This document shows positions 17,074 to 25,104 of a DNA stretch of 32,829 nt, in pieces. The position numbers and the translations under genes were made by a program. The stretch is from contig NZ_FQZP01000031.1 in assembly GCF_900142095.1 (NCBI RefSeq), positions 1 to 32,829 of the forward strand. Direction: 5' to 3'. The notes beneath the pieces were generated by a model. It was given only the letters and a program-made list of their open reading frames with translations, was not told the DNA's origin and ran no database searches. The DNA comes from Thermoclostridium caenicola. GTDB taxonomy: Bacteria > Bacillota > Clostridia > DSM-8532. Within the stretch, counting starts at the first letter, position 1, and the number at the start of each line of letters is the position of its first letter.

Positions 17074-17103
17074 ATGATATCATCCTGCAAATGCCATTGT
17101 CAA
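17074..17103 (-). promoter_or_regulatory. Promoter of the sensing/uptake cluster
   Basis: On the minus strand a perfect TTGACA (17098-17103) and TATCAT (17074-17079) are 18 bases apart. This is about 100 bases before the regulator start. A second TTGACA lies at 17064-17069 but has only a poor -10 partner. Confidence 0.65.
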
Positions 17104-17363
17104 CGAAACCTGGTTTGCAGGAGTTTTCTGCTCATTTTTTCTTGCTTTTATAAGCAGGAAGTCGGGTCTATGAATGGACTTTCTGTATGAAGGATACTGT
17201 TCCATGACTTCTTTATCCGGTACAGGTTCGAACATTTTTTCTAAAGCCTGAACTAGATATGAAAGGGATGGTGTCATGAGCAATACAAATTTTACCAGTC
17301 CGCCGTTTTATGAGTACCGGTAGACTGTTTGCAGAAACGAGAGATTTAACGACGTCGAGAATC
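17104..17363. other. Stretch without a supported gene between mazF and the arabinose cluster
   Basis: Short open frames on the minus strand include one with EPVPDKEVMEQYPSYRKS around 17150-17240. None has a ribosome binding site or recognisable family, and one runs into the cluster promoter. They may be the remains of a decayed gene. Nothing else is seen here. Confidence 0.4.
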
Positions 17364-17389
17364 AAAAAAGGATCTCCTATGTAGGATCC
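17364..17389 (-). terminator. Terminator of the mazEF-type operon
   Basis: On the minus strand GGATC (17385-17389) pairs with GATCC (17370-17374) around a loop that can add two more pairs, and six T residues follow (17364-17369). It sits 50 bases beyond the toxin stop. Confidence 0.55.
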
Positions 17390-17438
17390 ACACACTTAAG
17401 ATAGCCTTATCGGCAGGGTAGTATTTCAGCAAATTGCT

Positions 17439-17828
17439 CTACGTCAGGAATGTCGCTATTTTAGCAAGACATTCCTGTACTATTGCGTCTATCTCCCTGA
17501 TTTGGGGATCTCTTGTGTCGTAATGCTTTAAGACCCTAACATTACGAGCCCTCCAGTCCAACGATTTTACTTGGTCGGTCAGGATTACTCCTGTTATCGG
17601 GTCCCTGGTATTACCAAGCGATATTCCTCCGTCCGGCAGTCCCACCTCGAACGGATATCCTTTCTTTTGGTTCGTGATAGGGCAGACGACCATAAAACCC
17701 GTCAGTTGGTTGAAAGCCCTGGGTGATAAAACGATTGCGTTCCTTCTCCCGGCCTGTTCATGGCCAGACTGCGGATTAAAGTCCAGGACAATAAAGGCGC
17801 CTCTGTCCGGTATATTATTATTCGTCAA
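17439..17828 (-). CDS. mazF: MazF/PemK-family mRNA-cleaving toxin
   Basis: This 129-residue ribosome-independent endoribonuclease would be inhibited by the antitoxin encoded just upstream. PDRGAFIVLDFNPQSGHEQAGRR, cut here as PDRGAFIVLDFN and GHEQAGRR, is the classic N-terminal block of the family. It is followed by NAIVLSP, VVCPITNQ and VILTDQVKSLDW. The start is TTG, inside TTGA shared with the antitoxin stop, which couples translation and probably keeps toxin output below antitoxin output. Length is normal for MazF or ChpB. The toxin appears intact. Confidence 0.9.
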   Translation of the reverse strand: MTNNNIPDRGAFIVLDFNPQSGHEQAGRRNAIVLSPRAFNQLTGFMVVCPITNQKKGYPFEVGLPDGGISLGNTRDPITGVILTDQVKSLDWRARNVRVLKHYDTRDPQIREIDAIVQECLAKIATFLT

Positions 17829-18076
17829 ATCAGTTCACGTCCCTCTGTTCCAAAATCGATTTCATCATGCCGGTTCTCAGGCGTAATCTGGGACAAAAGC
17901 TCCTCAAGCGTATATTTCTTTTGCGGGCTTCTGGGCTTAAGTGTGATTGATTCCCCGTTCTCGGCAACATACATCTCGAGCTCGGATCCAAAACTGATGC
18001 CTATTTTTTCCGCAGCTTCCTTTGGTATGCGTATCCCAAGGCTGTTGCCCCATTTTTGAGCGACAACTACTGCCAT
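17825..18076 (-). CDS. mazE: MazE-family antitoxin (AbrB-like DNA-binding domain)
   Basis: This small protein of about 83 residues begins with an AbrB/MazE swapped-hairpin DNA-binding domain (VVAQKWGNSLGIRIPKEAAE), which would bind its own promoter. The acidic C-terminal tail (ENRHDEIDFGTEG) would wrap and block the toxin. ATG 18076 with AAGGGGG upstream fits the family start. ATG 18094, six codons earlier, also has a GGAAGG site. The first in-frame ATG at 18118 overlaps the -10 box and can be excluded. Its stop overlaps the toxin TTG start. Confidence 0.88.
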   Translation of the reverse strand: MAVVVAQKWGNSLGIRIPKEAAEKIGISFGSELEMYVAENGESITLKPRSPQKKYTLEELLSQITPENRHDEIDFGTEGRELI

Positions 18077-18116
18077 ATATCCATCCCCCTTCATTTGCTT
18101 ACCTTCCTTTGCTTCC

Positions 18117-18159
18117 ATTATATCACCTTATTCAGAAAATGTATATACATAGTATATAC
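18117..18159 (-). promoter_or_regulatory. mazEF promoter with palindromic operator
   Basis: On the minus strand a perfect TATAAT (18117-18122) lies 17 bases after a weak -35 TATACA (18140-18145). The -35 is embedded in two copies of the self-complementary GTATATAC (18141-18148 and 18152-18159) separated by three bases. Toxin-antitoxin complexes typically repress their operon through such sites. Confidence 0.65.
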
Positions 18160-18198
18160 GTAGCTTGGTAAGATTATGATGGGAAACTGAGAAGTTGC

Positions 18199-18242
18199 AA
18201 AAGCAATAGGGAGTAATCTCACGATTACTCCCTATTGCTTTT
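18199..18242 (-). terminator. Strong terminator after the tRNA pair
   Basis: Twenty perfect base pairs (18199-18218 with 18223-18242) enclose a TCAC loop, with runs of A and T at the stem ends, so it could work in both directions. It starts immediately after the CCA end of tRNA-Thr and also separates the tRNAs from the toxin-antitoxin operon. Confidence 0.8.
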
Positions 18243-18317
18243 GGAGCCCTCAACCAGGATCGAACTGGTGACCTCATCCTTACCATGGATGCGCTCTGCC
18301 TACTGAGCTATGAGGGC
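18242..18317 (-). tRNA. tRNA-Thr (anticodon GGT)
   Basis: Read on the minus strand, it begins GCCCTCATAGCTCAGTAGG and folds into a standard cloverleaf. The acceptor stem is GCCCTCA/TGAGGGC, the anticodon loop ATGGTAA between CATCC and GGATG gives GGT, and the T-arm is ACCAGTTCGATCCTGGT. The discriminator is T and CCA is encoded at 18244-18242. It is 76 bases including CCA. Confidence 0.95.
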
Positions 18318-18329
18318 ATGTTATGAAAC

Positions 18330-18403
18330 TGGAGCGGGTGAAGGGAATCGAACCCTCGCTGTCAGCTTGGGAAGCTGATGTTCTACCATTGAACTACACC
18401 CGC
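18330..18403 (-). tRNA. tRNA-Gly (anticodon CCC)
   Basis: The minus strand begins GCGGGTGTAGTTCAATGG and folds as a cloverleaf. The acceptor is GCGGGTG/CACCCGC. The anticodon loop TTCCCAA between TCAGC and GCTGA gives CCC, and the T-arm is GAGGGTTCGATTCCCTT. CCA is encoded at 18332-18330. It is 74 bases including CCA, 12 bases upstream of tRNA-Thr in the same transcript. Confidence 0.95.
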
Positions 18404-18427
18404 ATGCCCCGCGGTGCAGCGATATTT

Positions 18428-18456
18428 ATTGTAGCACAAGCTGATTTAGTTGTCCA
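18428..18456 (-). promoter_or_regulatory. Promoter of the tRNA-Gly/tRNA-Thr operon
   Basis: On the minus strand TGGACA (18451-18456) and TACAAT (18428-18433) are exactly 17 bases apart. The -35 lies inside the last codons of the glycosyltransferase gene. Transcription would start a few bases before the tRNA-Gly 5' end. Confidence 0.7.
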
Positions 18457-19972
18457 TACTTTTATGGCGGGTAATTGTATCATTTTTTCTTCCTTTATAG
18501 TCAATGGATTCCTGCCCGGCCTTCCCCTTAAGCTTTTCCCAGATCATCCTGAGGGTGGATACGTCAAGCCTGTCGGACAGGAAGTCCAGCCCCATACCGC
18601 TGAGGATGAACAGGAAAGGCTGCTGAAGATAAGCATACCTGGGCTGCACCTCAATCAGCAGATACACCACGAAGGATATCAGAAGAAGCGCTGCCGGAAT
18701 GGCCAGCCTGTCGTCCTTCTCCTCCTTTCGCCGTGCAAAGACACCTAGGAGGCTGAGCAGCATGGCCGTATAGATGAACAATTCGTTCAAATCCTTGAGC
18801 ACCGCATCGACATCGCTGAACTTAACCGGGTTTGACAGCAAATAAAACACCTTGTTGGCCCTGAGAATATGCCCGTAGCTCCAGTCCAGCGCGCTGTCAC
18901 ACCAAAAGAACTGGATCTTCTGCATAAACAGACTGGCAAACTTTTTGGGCCCCATGCCGAGCCTTTCGAGGATCACCTGTTTTTCCAGTTCTTCTCTCTT
19001 TTCTTCTGTCAACCCGCTCCCATAAATAAGAAGATAATCATCCTCGTTATAGCCGCCCCGGTGCTCGTAATTCAGGCCCACGACAAACTTCCAGTAGAAA
19101 TTATTGTTCCTCAGGCCTTCTGTATTGACGCCGCTCCGGATAATGGCCTGGGATGCCAGGCTGTTGACTGCCAGGTAGACCAAAAACACAGCCAGGCATT
19201 GCATGAGCCGCTCCAGCCTCTGCTTTCCGTTTCCGGGCCGCAAAAGCAGGATGAGAAAATATCCCGCCAGGGAAACCATGACAAGCAGCGCATCCGGCCT
19301 CATGATATTGCCCAGGGCGATAAAAAGCCCGGCAAGTAGGCCTCTGGGCAGAGGCTTCATCCGTATCAGCTTCTGATCCATCAGAAAATACAGGCCCAGC
19401 AGGATAAAAAAGGTGGAGATGTGCTGGTTTGACAATACCGATACAAAGGTAATCGGGAAGACAAACCCCATATAGAGAACCGAGGCCAGGCGTGAGGAGC
19501 GTTCCTTGAAAAAATTCCCGGCGATGAGGTAAATGAGGAGCGTAATCCCCGTATTCCAGAGGCAGTTCAGGATCTTCAGGGCCCATATGCTTCCGTCAGG
19601 CCCGAACAGCTTTACGACCAATCCCTGATAGATGACAAAGCCAGTCTGGTAGGCCCAATCCCGGAAATAGACAAGCTCGCTGAAGCTGTAGTCCCCCTGG
19701 GAAAAAAGAACGGCTGCCTCGTAAAGCAGCTTGAAGTCCGATTCTAAGGGTGTTTTAACAATGCTGATGTAGGCAAAGCGGATCAGGAAAGAGCCCAGGG
19801 CCAGAAAAAACACAAAGCCTTTGCTTCTGATCCTGTATACCAATACCAGGCTGAGGGCAATATATGCAGCGAAAATGGCCGTTGGCACCCTGAATACCAT
19901 GAAAAAGCAGAGCACACCGAAGAAGACCACAAAAAGGGCATCCAATATTCTTTTGATGAAACGGAGAATCAT
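18446..19972 (-). CDS. Polytopic membrane glycosyltransferase, GT39/ArnT-like
   Basis: This integral membrane protein of about 508 residues has roughly ten hydrophobic segments. After the first three, ESDFKLLYEAA sits where GT39/PMT-type (GT-C fold) glycosyltransferases carry their catalytic acidic residue in the first outside loop. NIMRPDALLVMVSL further on resembles the family's RPEALL-like block. Such enzymes use polyprenyl-phosphate sugars to glycosylate proteins or surface polymers outside the membrane. The acceptor and donor are unknown. ATG 19972 is chosen for the AGGAGG site upstream; the frame extends 19 codons further. It follows a small membrane-protein gene and the metH pair, with no obvious functional link. 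Confidence 0.72.
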   Translation of the reverse strand: MILRFIKRILDALFVVFFGVLCFFMVFRVPTAIFAAYIALSLVLVYRIRSKGFVFFLALGSFLIRFAYISIVKTPLESDFKLLYEAAVLFSQGDYSFSELVYFRDWAYQTGFVIYQGLVVKLFGPDGSIWALKILNCLWNTGITLLIYLIAGNFFKERSSRLASVLYMGFVFPITFVSVLSNQHISTFFILLGLYFLMDQKLIRMKPLPRGLLAGLFIALGNIMRPDALLVMVSLAGYFLILLLRPGNGKQRLERLMQCLAVFLVYLAVNSLASQAIIRSGVNTEGLRNNNFYWKFVVGLNYEHRGGYNEDDYLLIYGSGLTEEKREELEKQVILERLGMGPKKFASLFMQKIQFFWCDSALDWSYGHILRANKVFYLLSNPVKFSDVDAVLKDLNELFIYTAMLLSLLGVFARRKEEKDDRLAIPAALLLISFVVYLLIEVQPRYAYLQQPFLFILSGMGLDFLSDRLDVSTLRMIWEKLKGKAGQESIDYKGRKNDTITRHKSMDN

Positions 19973-20025
19973 TTGGGATGACCTCCTGGAGTGGTTTTCA
20001 TGCCCGTTATACCGGATCAGCCTTC

Positions 20026-20457
20026 TCACTCGTCATCCTTAATCCGTCCGTCAATCCGGTCATTGAAAATCACCAGGTTTTCCTGGATCGAGAAGAATAC
20101 CATGATGAGCTCAAAGAATATCCTGAGGATGAGTTCAAGGATGAGCATGCCAATGAGCCCGACGAAGAAATTGGCCACAAACATGGCCACAACGCCCACA
20201 ATGAACACGACAATGGTAAAGGCAATGTAAAGGATCTTGGCTACAACACCGGTCAGCATCACCTTGAAGTTCAGGACATCGTTCAGGTATTCCGTAAAGC
20301 TGTCATAGCGTCTGGCTTTTCTGGGGATCAGAAAGAGGAAATAGATCCATATGGCGGCGATTACAGCCCCGGTTACAATAAACGGAAAGGGTCCCTTGAG
20401 TGCTGCGGTTATCTTTTCTGCCATCGTAAAAAAGCCAAGCCTCAATATTCCTTCCAT
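20026..20457 (-). CDS. Small membrane protein of unknown function
   Basis: This protein of 143 residues has three hydrophobic segments (about 24-44, 66-88 and 92-118) and an acidic end GRIKDDE. ATG 20457 is preceded by GGGGG. I do not recognise the family. It lies 53 bases upstream of the glycosyltransferase gene on the same strand, so it may be cotranscribed with it and could assist it in the membrane. Confidence 0.65.
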   Translation of the reverse strand: MEGILRLGFFTMAEKITAALKGPFPFIVTGAVIAAIWIYFLFLIPRKARRYDSFTEYLNDVLNFKVMLTGVVAKILYIAFTIVVFIVGVVAMFVANFFVGLIGMLILELILRIFFELIMVFFSIQENLVIFNDRIDGRIKDDE

Positions 20458-20556
20458 GTCATTACCCCCAATGATTCTTTATTTATGCGCACAAAATTTT
20501 ATCGGTCAATTCAATCCGGTTGTTTAGATGATTCCCGGAGCAGCCGCCTTATGGAT

Positions 20557-22977
20557 TTAAGGGCATATATCGCTTTCAGCACCCTGCATGAGGGATTCCG
20601 CCAGCTTCACTGCCGAATAGGCATCCTTTGAGTAGTGCGCTCCGAAGCTTCTGGCATACTCTTGGTCCAATACGGCTCCCCCTACCATGATTTTGACCTT
20701 GAGCCCGGCCTCAGCCGCCATGCGGGCCACCTTGGGCATTTCGATCATGGTGGTGGTCATCAGGGCTGAAAGTCCGATTATATCAGCATTATTATCCTTG
20801 GCTGCCTGAATTATACGGTCGGCGGGAACATCCTTGCCCAGATCAAGCACGTCAAAGCCATAGTTGCGCAAGAGAAGCGCCACAATATTCTTGCCGATAT
20901 CATGGATGTCGCCCTTGACCGTGGCGAGCACAATTCTGCCCTTTTTGCCTGTGCCGGTCACCGCGCCCTTTTCCAGGTACGGCTCCAGAACCTCCATGGC
21001 TTTCTGCATGGCCTCCGCGCCTTTGATCAGCTGGGGCAGGAAATACTTCTTTTCCTCATACAGTTCGCCTACTTTCTGGATGGCGGGTATCAGGCTGTTG
21101 TCAATGATGTCCTGCGGCAAAATGCCCTTATCCAGGTCGGTAAGGACCACATCGGCAATCTCTTCGCTCATGCCTTTCAGCACCGCGTCATAGACCGTCG
21201 GTTTCGCCTTTGCGGGCTGGGCGGCCTGACCATTTTTAGTTTCCTGGGATGAATAATGCCGGATATACTCCTGGGCACCGGGATCCCTGGCCTTAAGCAC
21301 ATCGGATGCCCGCTTGATATCCATCAGCTGCTGGTTGTTGGGATTCAGAATGGCCGTGCTGAGACCATTGGCCACAGCCATGGCCAGGAAAGCGGCATTG
21401 ATGTTTTCTCTTGCCGGAAGGCCGAATGATACGTTTGAAAGACCCACCACCGTATTGAAACCGTTATCGGTACACCATTTCAGGACCTTCAGGGTCTCAC
21501 CGGCCGCATGCCCTCCGGTGGCAACGGTCATCACAACACCGTCCACCAGGATATCTTCCTTTTCAAAGCCATAAGCCTTAGCGGCCTCGTATACCTTCTG
21601 TATGATGCGAATCCGTTCTTCAGCCGTCTCCGGAACGCCGCTGTCGTCGATGGGAAGCAGGATGAACATGGCACCGTATTTGGCCGCAAGCGGTAGAATC
21701 CTTTCCAGCTTGACCTTTTCCCCGGAAACGGAATTGATCACGGCTCGTCCCGGATAAATACGCAGAGCCGCTTCCAAAGCCTCCGGGCTGGAAGAGTCGA
21801 GGCACAGGGGCAACGGCACGGCATCCAGCACAGCCCGGACCATATTCACCAATACCCTGGTCTCGTCCAGGCCGGGCACGCCGGCATTGACATCCAGAAG
21901 TGCCGCTCCTGCCTCCATCTGCTCCCTGGCCAGCGCAGCCACCTTGTCCATATTATTCTGGATGAGGGCTTCCCGCAAAAATTTCTTCCCGGTTGGGTTC
22001 AGGCGTTCTCCGATAACCGTCAGCGGGAGATCCTGGTGGACAAGCACGGTCTGCCTGTTGGAAGACGCCATGCCGAAGATGGGCTTTACAGGTTTTTGAG
22101 GCGTAAACTTCTGTGCGATCCTGGACAGCTTGCGGATATATTCGGGTGCGGTACCGCAGCATCCTCCCAGGGCATTGGCTCCTGCCTCAATCAGCAGCGG
22201 GACATATGAGCAGAAGGTGTCCACATCCATATTGAAAACGGTTTTCCCGTCCACAAGCTTGGGTTTGCCCGCATTGGGCTTGGCGATGAGGGGTACCCTT
22301 GCGTAGGGCTTCATGGCCTTCAGGATGTCCACCATCTCGGCAGGGCCGCCGGAACAGTTGCAACCCACGGCATCCGCGCCCAGGGACTGGAGCGTTACCA
22401 GAGCGGTAACCGGGTCGGTACCCATGAGGGTCCTCATCCCGTCCTCAAAAGTCATGGTTACCATGACGGGCAGATCGCAAAGTTCCCTGATGGCGATGAG
22501 GGCTGCGCGGGTTTCCTGAATATCCAGCATGGTTTCAATGACGAAGAGATCCACGCCGCCTTCCAGGAGGCCCCGGACCTGTTCCCTGTAGCTTTCCAAG
22601 GACTCCTCAAAGCTGACTTCGCCGTAGGGCTCCAGGAGCATCCCGCATGAAGAGATGTCGCCGGCCACGAGGGCTTTTCCGGCGGCCGCTTCCCTCGTAA
22701 TCTCCACCAGCCGCCTGTTCAGTTCCCTGGTCTGGGACTGAAGGCCGTATTCGGCGAGCTTAATGGCGTTGCCGCCCATGGTGAACGTGTATAGGATCTG
22801 GGTTCCGGCTTCCACATAGTTTTTCTGAACGGTTATGAGGGGTTCCGGATTCTCCGCAGCCCATTTTTCAGGACAGGCTTCCACGGGCATGCCGCTTTTA
22901 ATGAGCTGCGTCCCGGTGGCTCCGTCCAGAATCACAATCCCATTATCGAAAAAGTCTCTGAAATCCTTTCTTGTCAT
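20557..22977 (-). CDS. metH: Cobalamin-dependent methionine synthase, three-domain form without activation domain
   Basis: This cytoplasmic enzyme moves a methyl group from methyltetrahydrofolate via cobalamin to homocysteine, giving methionine. Its domain order is: homocysteine-binding barrel (about 1-300, zinc cysteines in GCNCSGG and GGCCGT); pterin-binding barrel (about 320-580, with VIGERLNPTG and DVNAGVPG); B12 cap and Rossmann domains. The cobalt-ligand histidine is at about 692 in GDIHDIGKN. At 806 residues it lacks the C-terminal activation domain of E. coli MetH (about 1,227 residues); that function is encoded by the gene just upstream. ATG 22977 is favoured over TTG 22986. No B12 or SAM riboswitch is visible upstream. 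Confidence 0.95.
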   Translation of the reverse strand: MTRKDFRDFFDNGIVILDGATGTQLIKSGMPVEACPEKWAAENPEPLITVQKNYVEAGTQILYTFTMGGNAIKLAEYGLQSQTRELNRRLVEITREAAAGKALVAGDISSCGMLLEPYGEVSFEESLESYREQVRGLLEGGVDLFVIETMLDIQETRAALIAIRELCDLPVMVTMTFEDGMRTLMGTDPVTALVTLQSLGADAVGCNCSGGPAEMVDILKAMKPYARVPLIAKPNAGKPKLVDGKTVFNMDVDTFCSYVPLLIEAGANALGGCCGTAPEYIRKLSRIAQKFTPQKPVKPIFGMASSNRQTVLVHQDLPLTVIGERLNPTGKKFLREALIQNNMDKVAALAREQMEAGAALLDVNAGVPGLDETRVLVNMVRAVLDAVPLPLCLDSSSPEALEAALRIYPGRAVINSVSGEKVKLERILPLAAKYGAMFILLPIDDSGVPETAEERIRIIQKVYEAAKAYGFEKEDILVDGVVMTVATGGHAAGETLKVLKWCTDNGFNTVVGLSNVSFGLPARENINAAFLAMAVANGLSTAILNPNNQQLMDIKRASDVLKARDPGAQEYIRHYSSQETKNGQAAQPAKAKPTVYDAVLKGMSEEIADVVLTDLDKGILPQDIIDNSLIPAIQKVGELYEEKKYFLPQLIKGAEAMQKAMEVLEPYLEKGAVTGTGKKGRIVLATVKGDIHDIGKNIVALLLRNYGFDVLDLGKDVPADRIIQAAKDNNADIIGLSALMTTTMIEMPKVARMAAEAGLKVKIMVGGAVLDQEYARSFGAHYSKDAYSAVKLAESLMQGAESDICP

Positions 22978-22982
22978 GGCTC

Positions 22983-23624
22983 TCAATCTTTCCCAACCTG
23001 TTTTATTTCAACAACCCCGGCAACGGCCAGCACCGATTTTTCCGGGACCAGAATAAAAGTTTCGGTCAGGCTGACGCCCAGCCTGCCAATATCCAGGAGC
23101 CTTGCCAGATGGGCCTGCTGATCGAGGCCAACGTCTCCATAGCCCGGGCTGAATCGGTGCCTGGTAAGTACCTTTCCCTGTCTTCTTAACAAGGTTCCAA
23201 TGTAATCCATCAAGAAATCCAGCCCGGCATCGGCGATTTCCGATGCGGCAGCGTCCAGAATCACGGCCTCGCTGGCTCTGCCGTTATCCATCAGGTTCCG
23301 GATCTCTTCCATGATGCGAGGGCCTGCTGTTGAAGCCATCAGGACGGCCTGCTGCGACTCTGAAAGAAGCATGGCCAAACCTTTGCCGGACAGTATGGTT
23401 CCATCCTCCAGCTTCACGGCATCTTCCGTACATGCTTCAATGCCCACCATCCGATAGGCCAGGGCCAGTGAGCACATGCTTTCCGCTTTCTGAACCGCCG
23501 CATCCAGCATCTGACGGTAATTTTCGTCCAGGCCGGTGGTGCCGCGCTTATAGCCCAGCCGTGCGAGGATGTAATCTTTATTGTATGATGGACGTATGCC
23601 TCTTAATATCTTGATGTCTTCCAT
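22983..23624 (-). CDS. Stand-alone methionine synthase activation (reactivation) protein
   Basis: This protein of about 213 residues corresponds to the C-terminal activation domain of MetH, which binds SAM and reductively remethylates oxidised cobalamin. The tell-tale motif is RHRFSPGYGD, matching the RxxPGYG SAM-binding loop of the family; VILDAAASEIADAGLDFL is another block. A free-standing version is known, for example in Thermotoga. Its stop lies five bases before the metH ATG, so the two form a split methionine synthase. ATG 23624 (MEDIKILRG) seems the likely start; ATG 23660 is an alternative, and neither has a strong ribosome binding site. Confidence 0.87.
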   Translation of the reverse strand: MEDIKILRGIRPSYNKDYILARLGYKRGTTGLDENYRQMLDAAVQKAESMCSLALAYRMVGIEACTEDAVKLEDGTILSGKGLAMLLSESQQAVLMASTAGPRIMEEIRNLMDNGRASEAVILDAAASEIADAGLDFLMDYIGTLLRRQGKVLTRHRFSPGYGDVGLDQQAHLARLLDIGRLGVSLTETFILVPEKSVLAVAGVVEIKQVGKD

Positions 23625-23746
23625 TGCTCCGTTCAGGTTCCTGTGACGGCTTTCATCCATGCGCCGAAGGGCTTGCCCCTGTAAGCCGGTCGCAGGTTTC
23701 GCATTTTTAAACCACGGCCGGCAAAGCGTACCTGTAATTTTTAATC

Positions 23747-23775
23747 ATTTTATCACAGGAAAGATCTTCTTACAA
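23747..23775 (-). promoter_or_regulatory. Likely promoter of the activation protein/metH operon
   Basis: On the minus strand TTGTAA (23770-23775) and TAAAAT (23747-23752) are separated by 17 bases. The leader to the first gene is about 115 bases and shows no riboswitch that I can recognise. Confidence 0.5.
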
Positions 23776-23832
23776 ACCATTTTTCCCTTCCCGGCCAGGC
23801 CGCAGCCCCAGTGCCCAGGCTTGTGCCAAGCC

Positions 23833-23861
23833 TTGCGGTGCCAAAGCAGAACGGATATAAT
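23833..23861 (+). promoter_or_regulatory. Likely promoter of the MFS transporter gene
   Basis: TTGCGG (23833-23838) and a perfect TATAAT (23856-23861) are 17 bases apart, placing the transcript start about 30 bases before the chosen start codon. It is divergent from the methionine synthase promoter. Confidence 0.5.
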
Positions 23862-23898
23862 GGGATGTACCATATTGCCTGATGTCAGGAGAATGGTC

Positions 23899-25056
23899 GT
23901 GGGAAAGCAGAAACCGTCCACTGTTGTCTTCCTGTTCCAAAGCGCTTTATTATGGTCATGCGTACCCGTTGTGTACAGCTTCCTTCCCGTCTACCTGGAC
24001 AAATCGGGATTTCGGGAAAGCCATATTGGTATATTGCTTGCCCTGGGCCCTCTCATGTCCATCATTCTCCAGCCGTTTATCGGCATACTGGCAGATCGTT
24101 CCCCTTATAAAAACACCTTTCTCATCCTGCTCAACGCGGGCACCCTGATTTCCATATTGCTTTTCCCGTTGCATAACGGACTGCTGCATGTTGCCCTGGC
24201 CAGCTTCCTGCTGGCGTCCTTCCAGGCTGCCCTGATATCGGTTTCGGAAGCCATCACCCTGGAAGGCCTGGACAGGATTCAAAAGCCATACGGTCCCGTG
24301 AGGCTGGCCGGCACGGCAGGATATGCCGTTGTATCGGTGATTGCAGGCTTTTTCATGGAGAAGGATATCCGGTCCATATTCTACTTAACTGCCTTCATGG
24401 CCTTTTTCAGCATCCTTTCGGCCTGGTCGCTTCCCAGGGTGGAAGGCCACCAATCCAGGACCCGCCGGGTTCCCGTCACGGATATTTTCAAAAACAGGGA
24501 ACTCGTCCTCCTGATGACCTTTTCCATGGTGGCCCACATGGGTATTTCCTTTTATCAGAACTTTTTTCCCCTTTATTTTGCCTTCATCGGCGGAACAAGC
24601 GATATCCTGGGAATTCTCTATTTCATTTCGGGCATAAGTGAAGTGCCCTTCCTGCTCTATGCCGATCAGATCGAAAAAAAGCTGGGCATACACAAAACCC
24701 TCGCCTTTTCCATGGGGGTTGTCGGCGTTCGCTTTTTATTGCTTTTCATCATCAGATGCCCTGTACTCATGTATCCTGTCATGCTGCTCAACGGGCTGAC
24801 CTATATTGTTTTCTCTTTCAGCCTGGCGGTTCATATCAACAGAACGGTCCCCCTGGAACTGAGAGCAACGGGACAGACCATCCATGGCATGAGCATGGCC
24901 TTGGGACGCATCCTTGGATCGGTCCTGGGAGGCTTCCTGATCGAAGCGATTGGCCTGATGAAGGCACTGCTTGTAATTGCCCTGTTCTCTTTGTCGGCCA
25001 TCGCGATGTTCGCAGCCGTCAACACACGGATAGGCAAGGCCCATACCAGATCCTAG
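23899..25056 (+). CDS. Major facilitator superfamily transporter (MFS_1-like)
   Basis: This is a 12-segment membrane transporter of about 386 residues. LQPFIGILADRSPYKNTFLI carries the family's loop 2-3 motif (GxLaDR). The two halves are joined near EGHQSRTRRVPVTDIFKN (about residue 190). The fold resembles the LacY/nucleoside-proton symporter branch, but the cargo is not predictable. The frame is open 80 codons further upstream. GTG 23899 has AGGAG at ideal seven-base spacing, while ATG 23893 lies only one base after it. It is monocistronic and divergent from the metH operon. Confidence 0.85.
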   Translation: MGKQKPSTVVFLFQSALLWSCVPVVYSFLPVYLDKSGFRESHIGILLALGPLMSIILQPFIGILADRSPYKNTFLILLNAGTLISILLFPLHNGLLHVALASFLLASFQAALISVSEAITLEGLDRIQKPYGPVRLAGTAGYAVVSVIAGFFMEKDIRSIFYLTAFMAFFSILSAWSLPRVEGHQSRTRRVPVTDIFKNRELVLLMTFSMVAHMGISFYQNFFPLYFAFIGGTSDILGILYFISGISEVPFLLYADQIEKKLGIHKTLAFSMGVVGVRFLLLFIIRCPVLMYPVMLLNGLTYIVFSFSLAVHINRTVPLELRATGQTIHGMSMALGRILGSVLGGFLIEAIGLMKALLVIALFSLSAIAMFAAVNTRIGKAHTRS

Positions 25057-25104
25057 AAAGCCGGCATATCCGTGAAAGCGTAAAAGATCCATCCGGTTAC
25101 AGGT

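Noticed and set aside
17080-17283. 67-codon minus-strand frame upstream of the response regulator
   Set aside because: It ends across the -10 box of the cluster promoter, has no ribosome binding site and matches no family I know.
18242-18403. tRNA pair as an integration site for the mazEF region
   Set aside because: No repeat of the tRNA 3' end was found near 17,100-17,440 and no integrase is present, so an att-bounded island is not supported.
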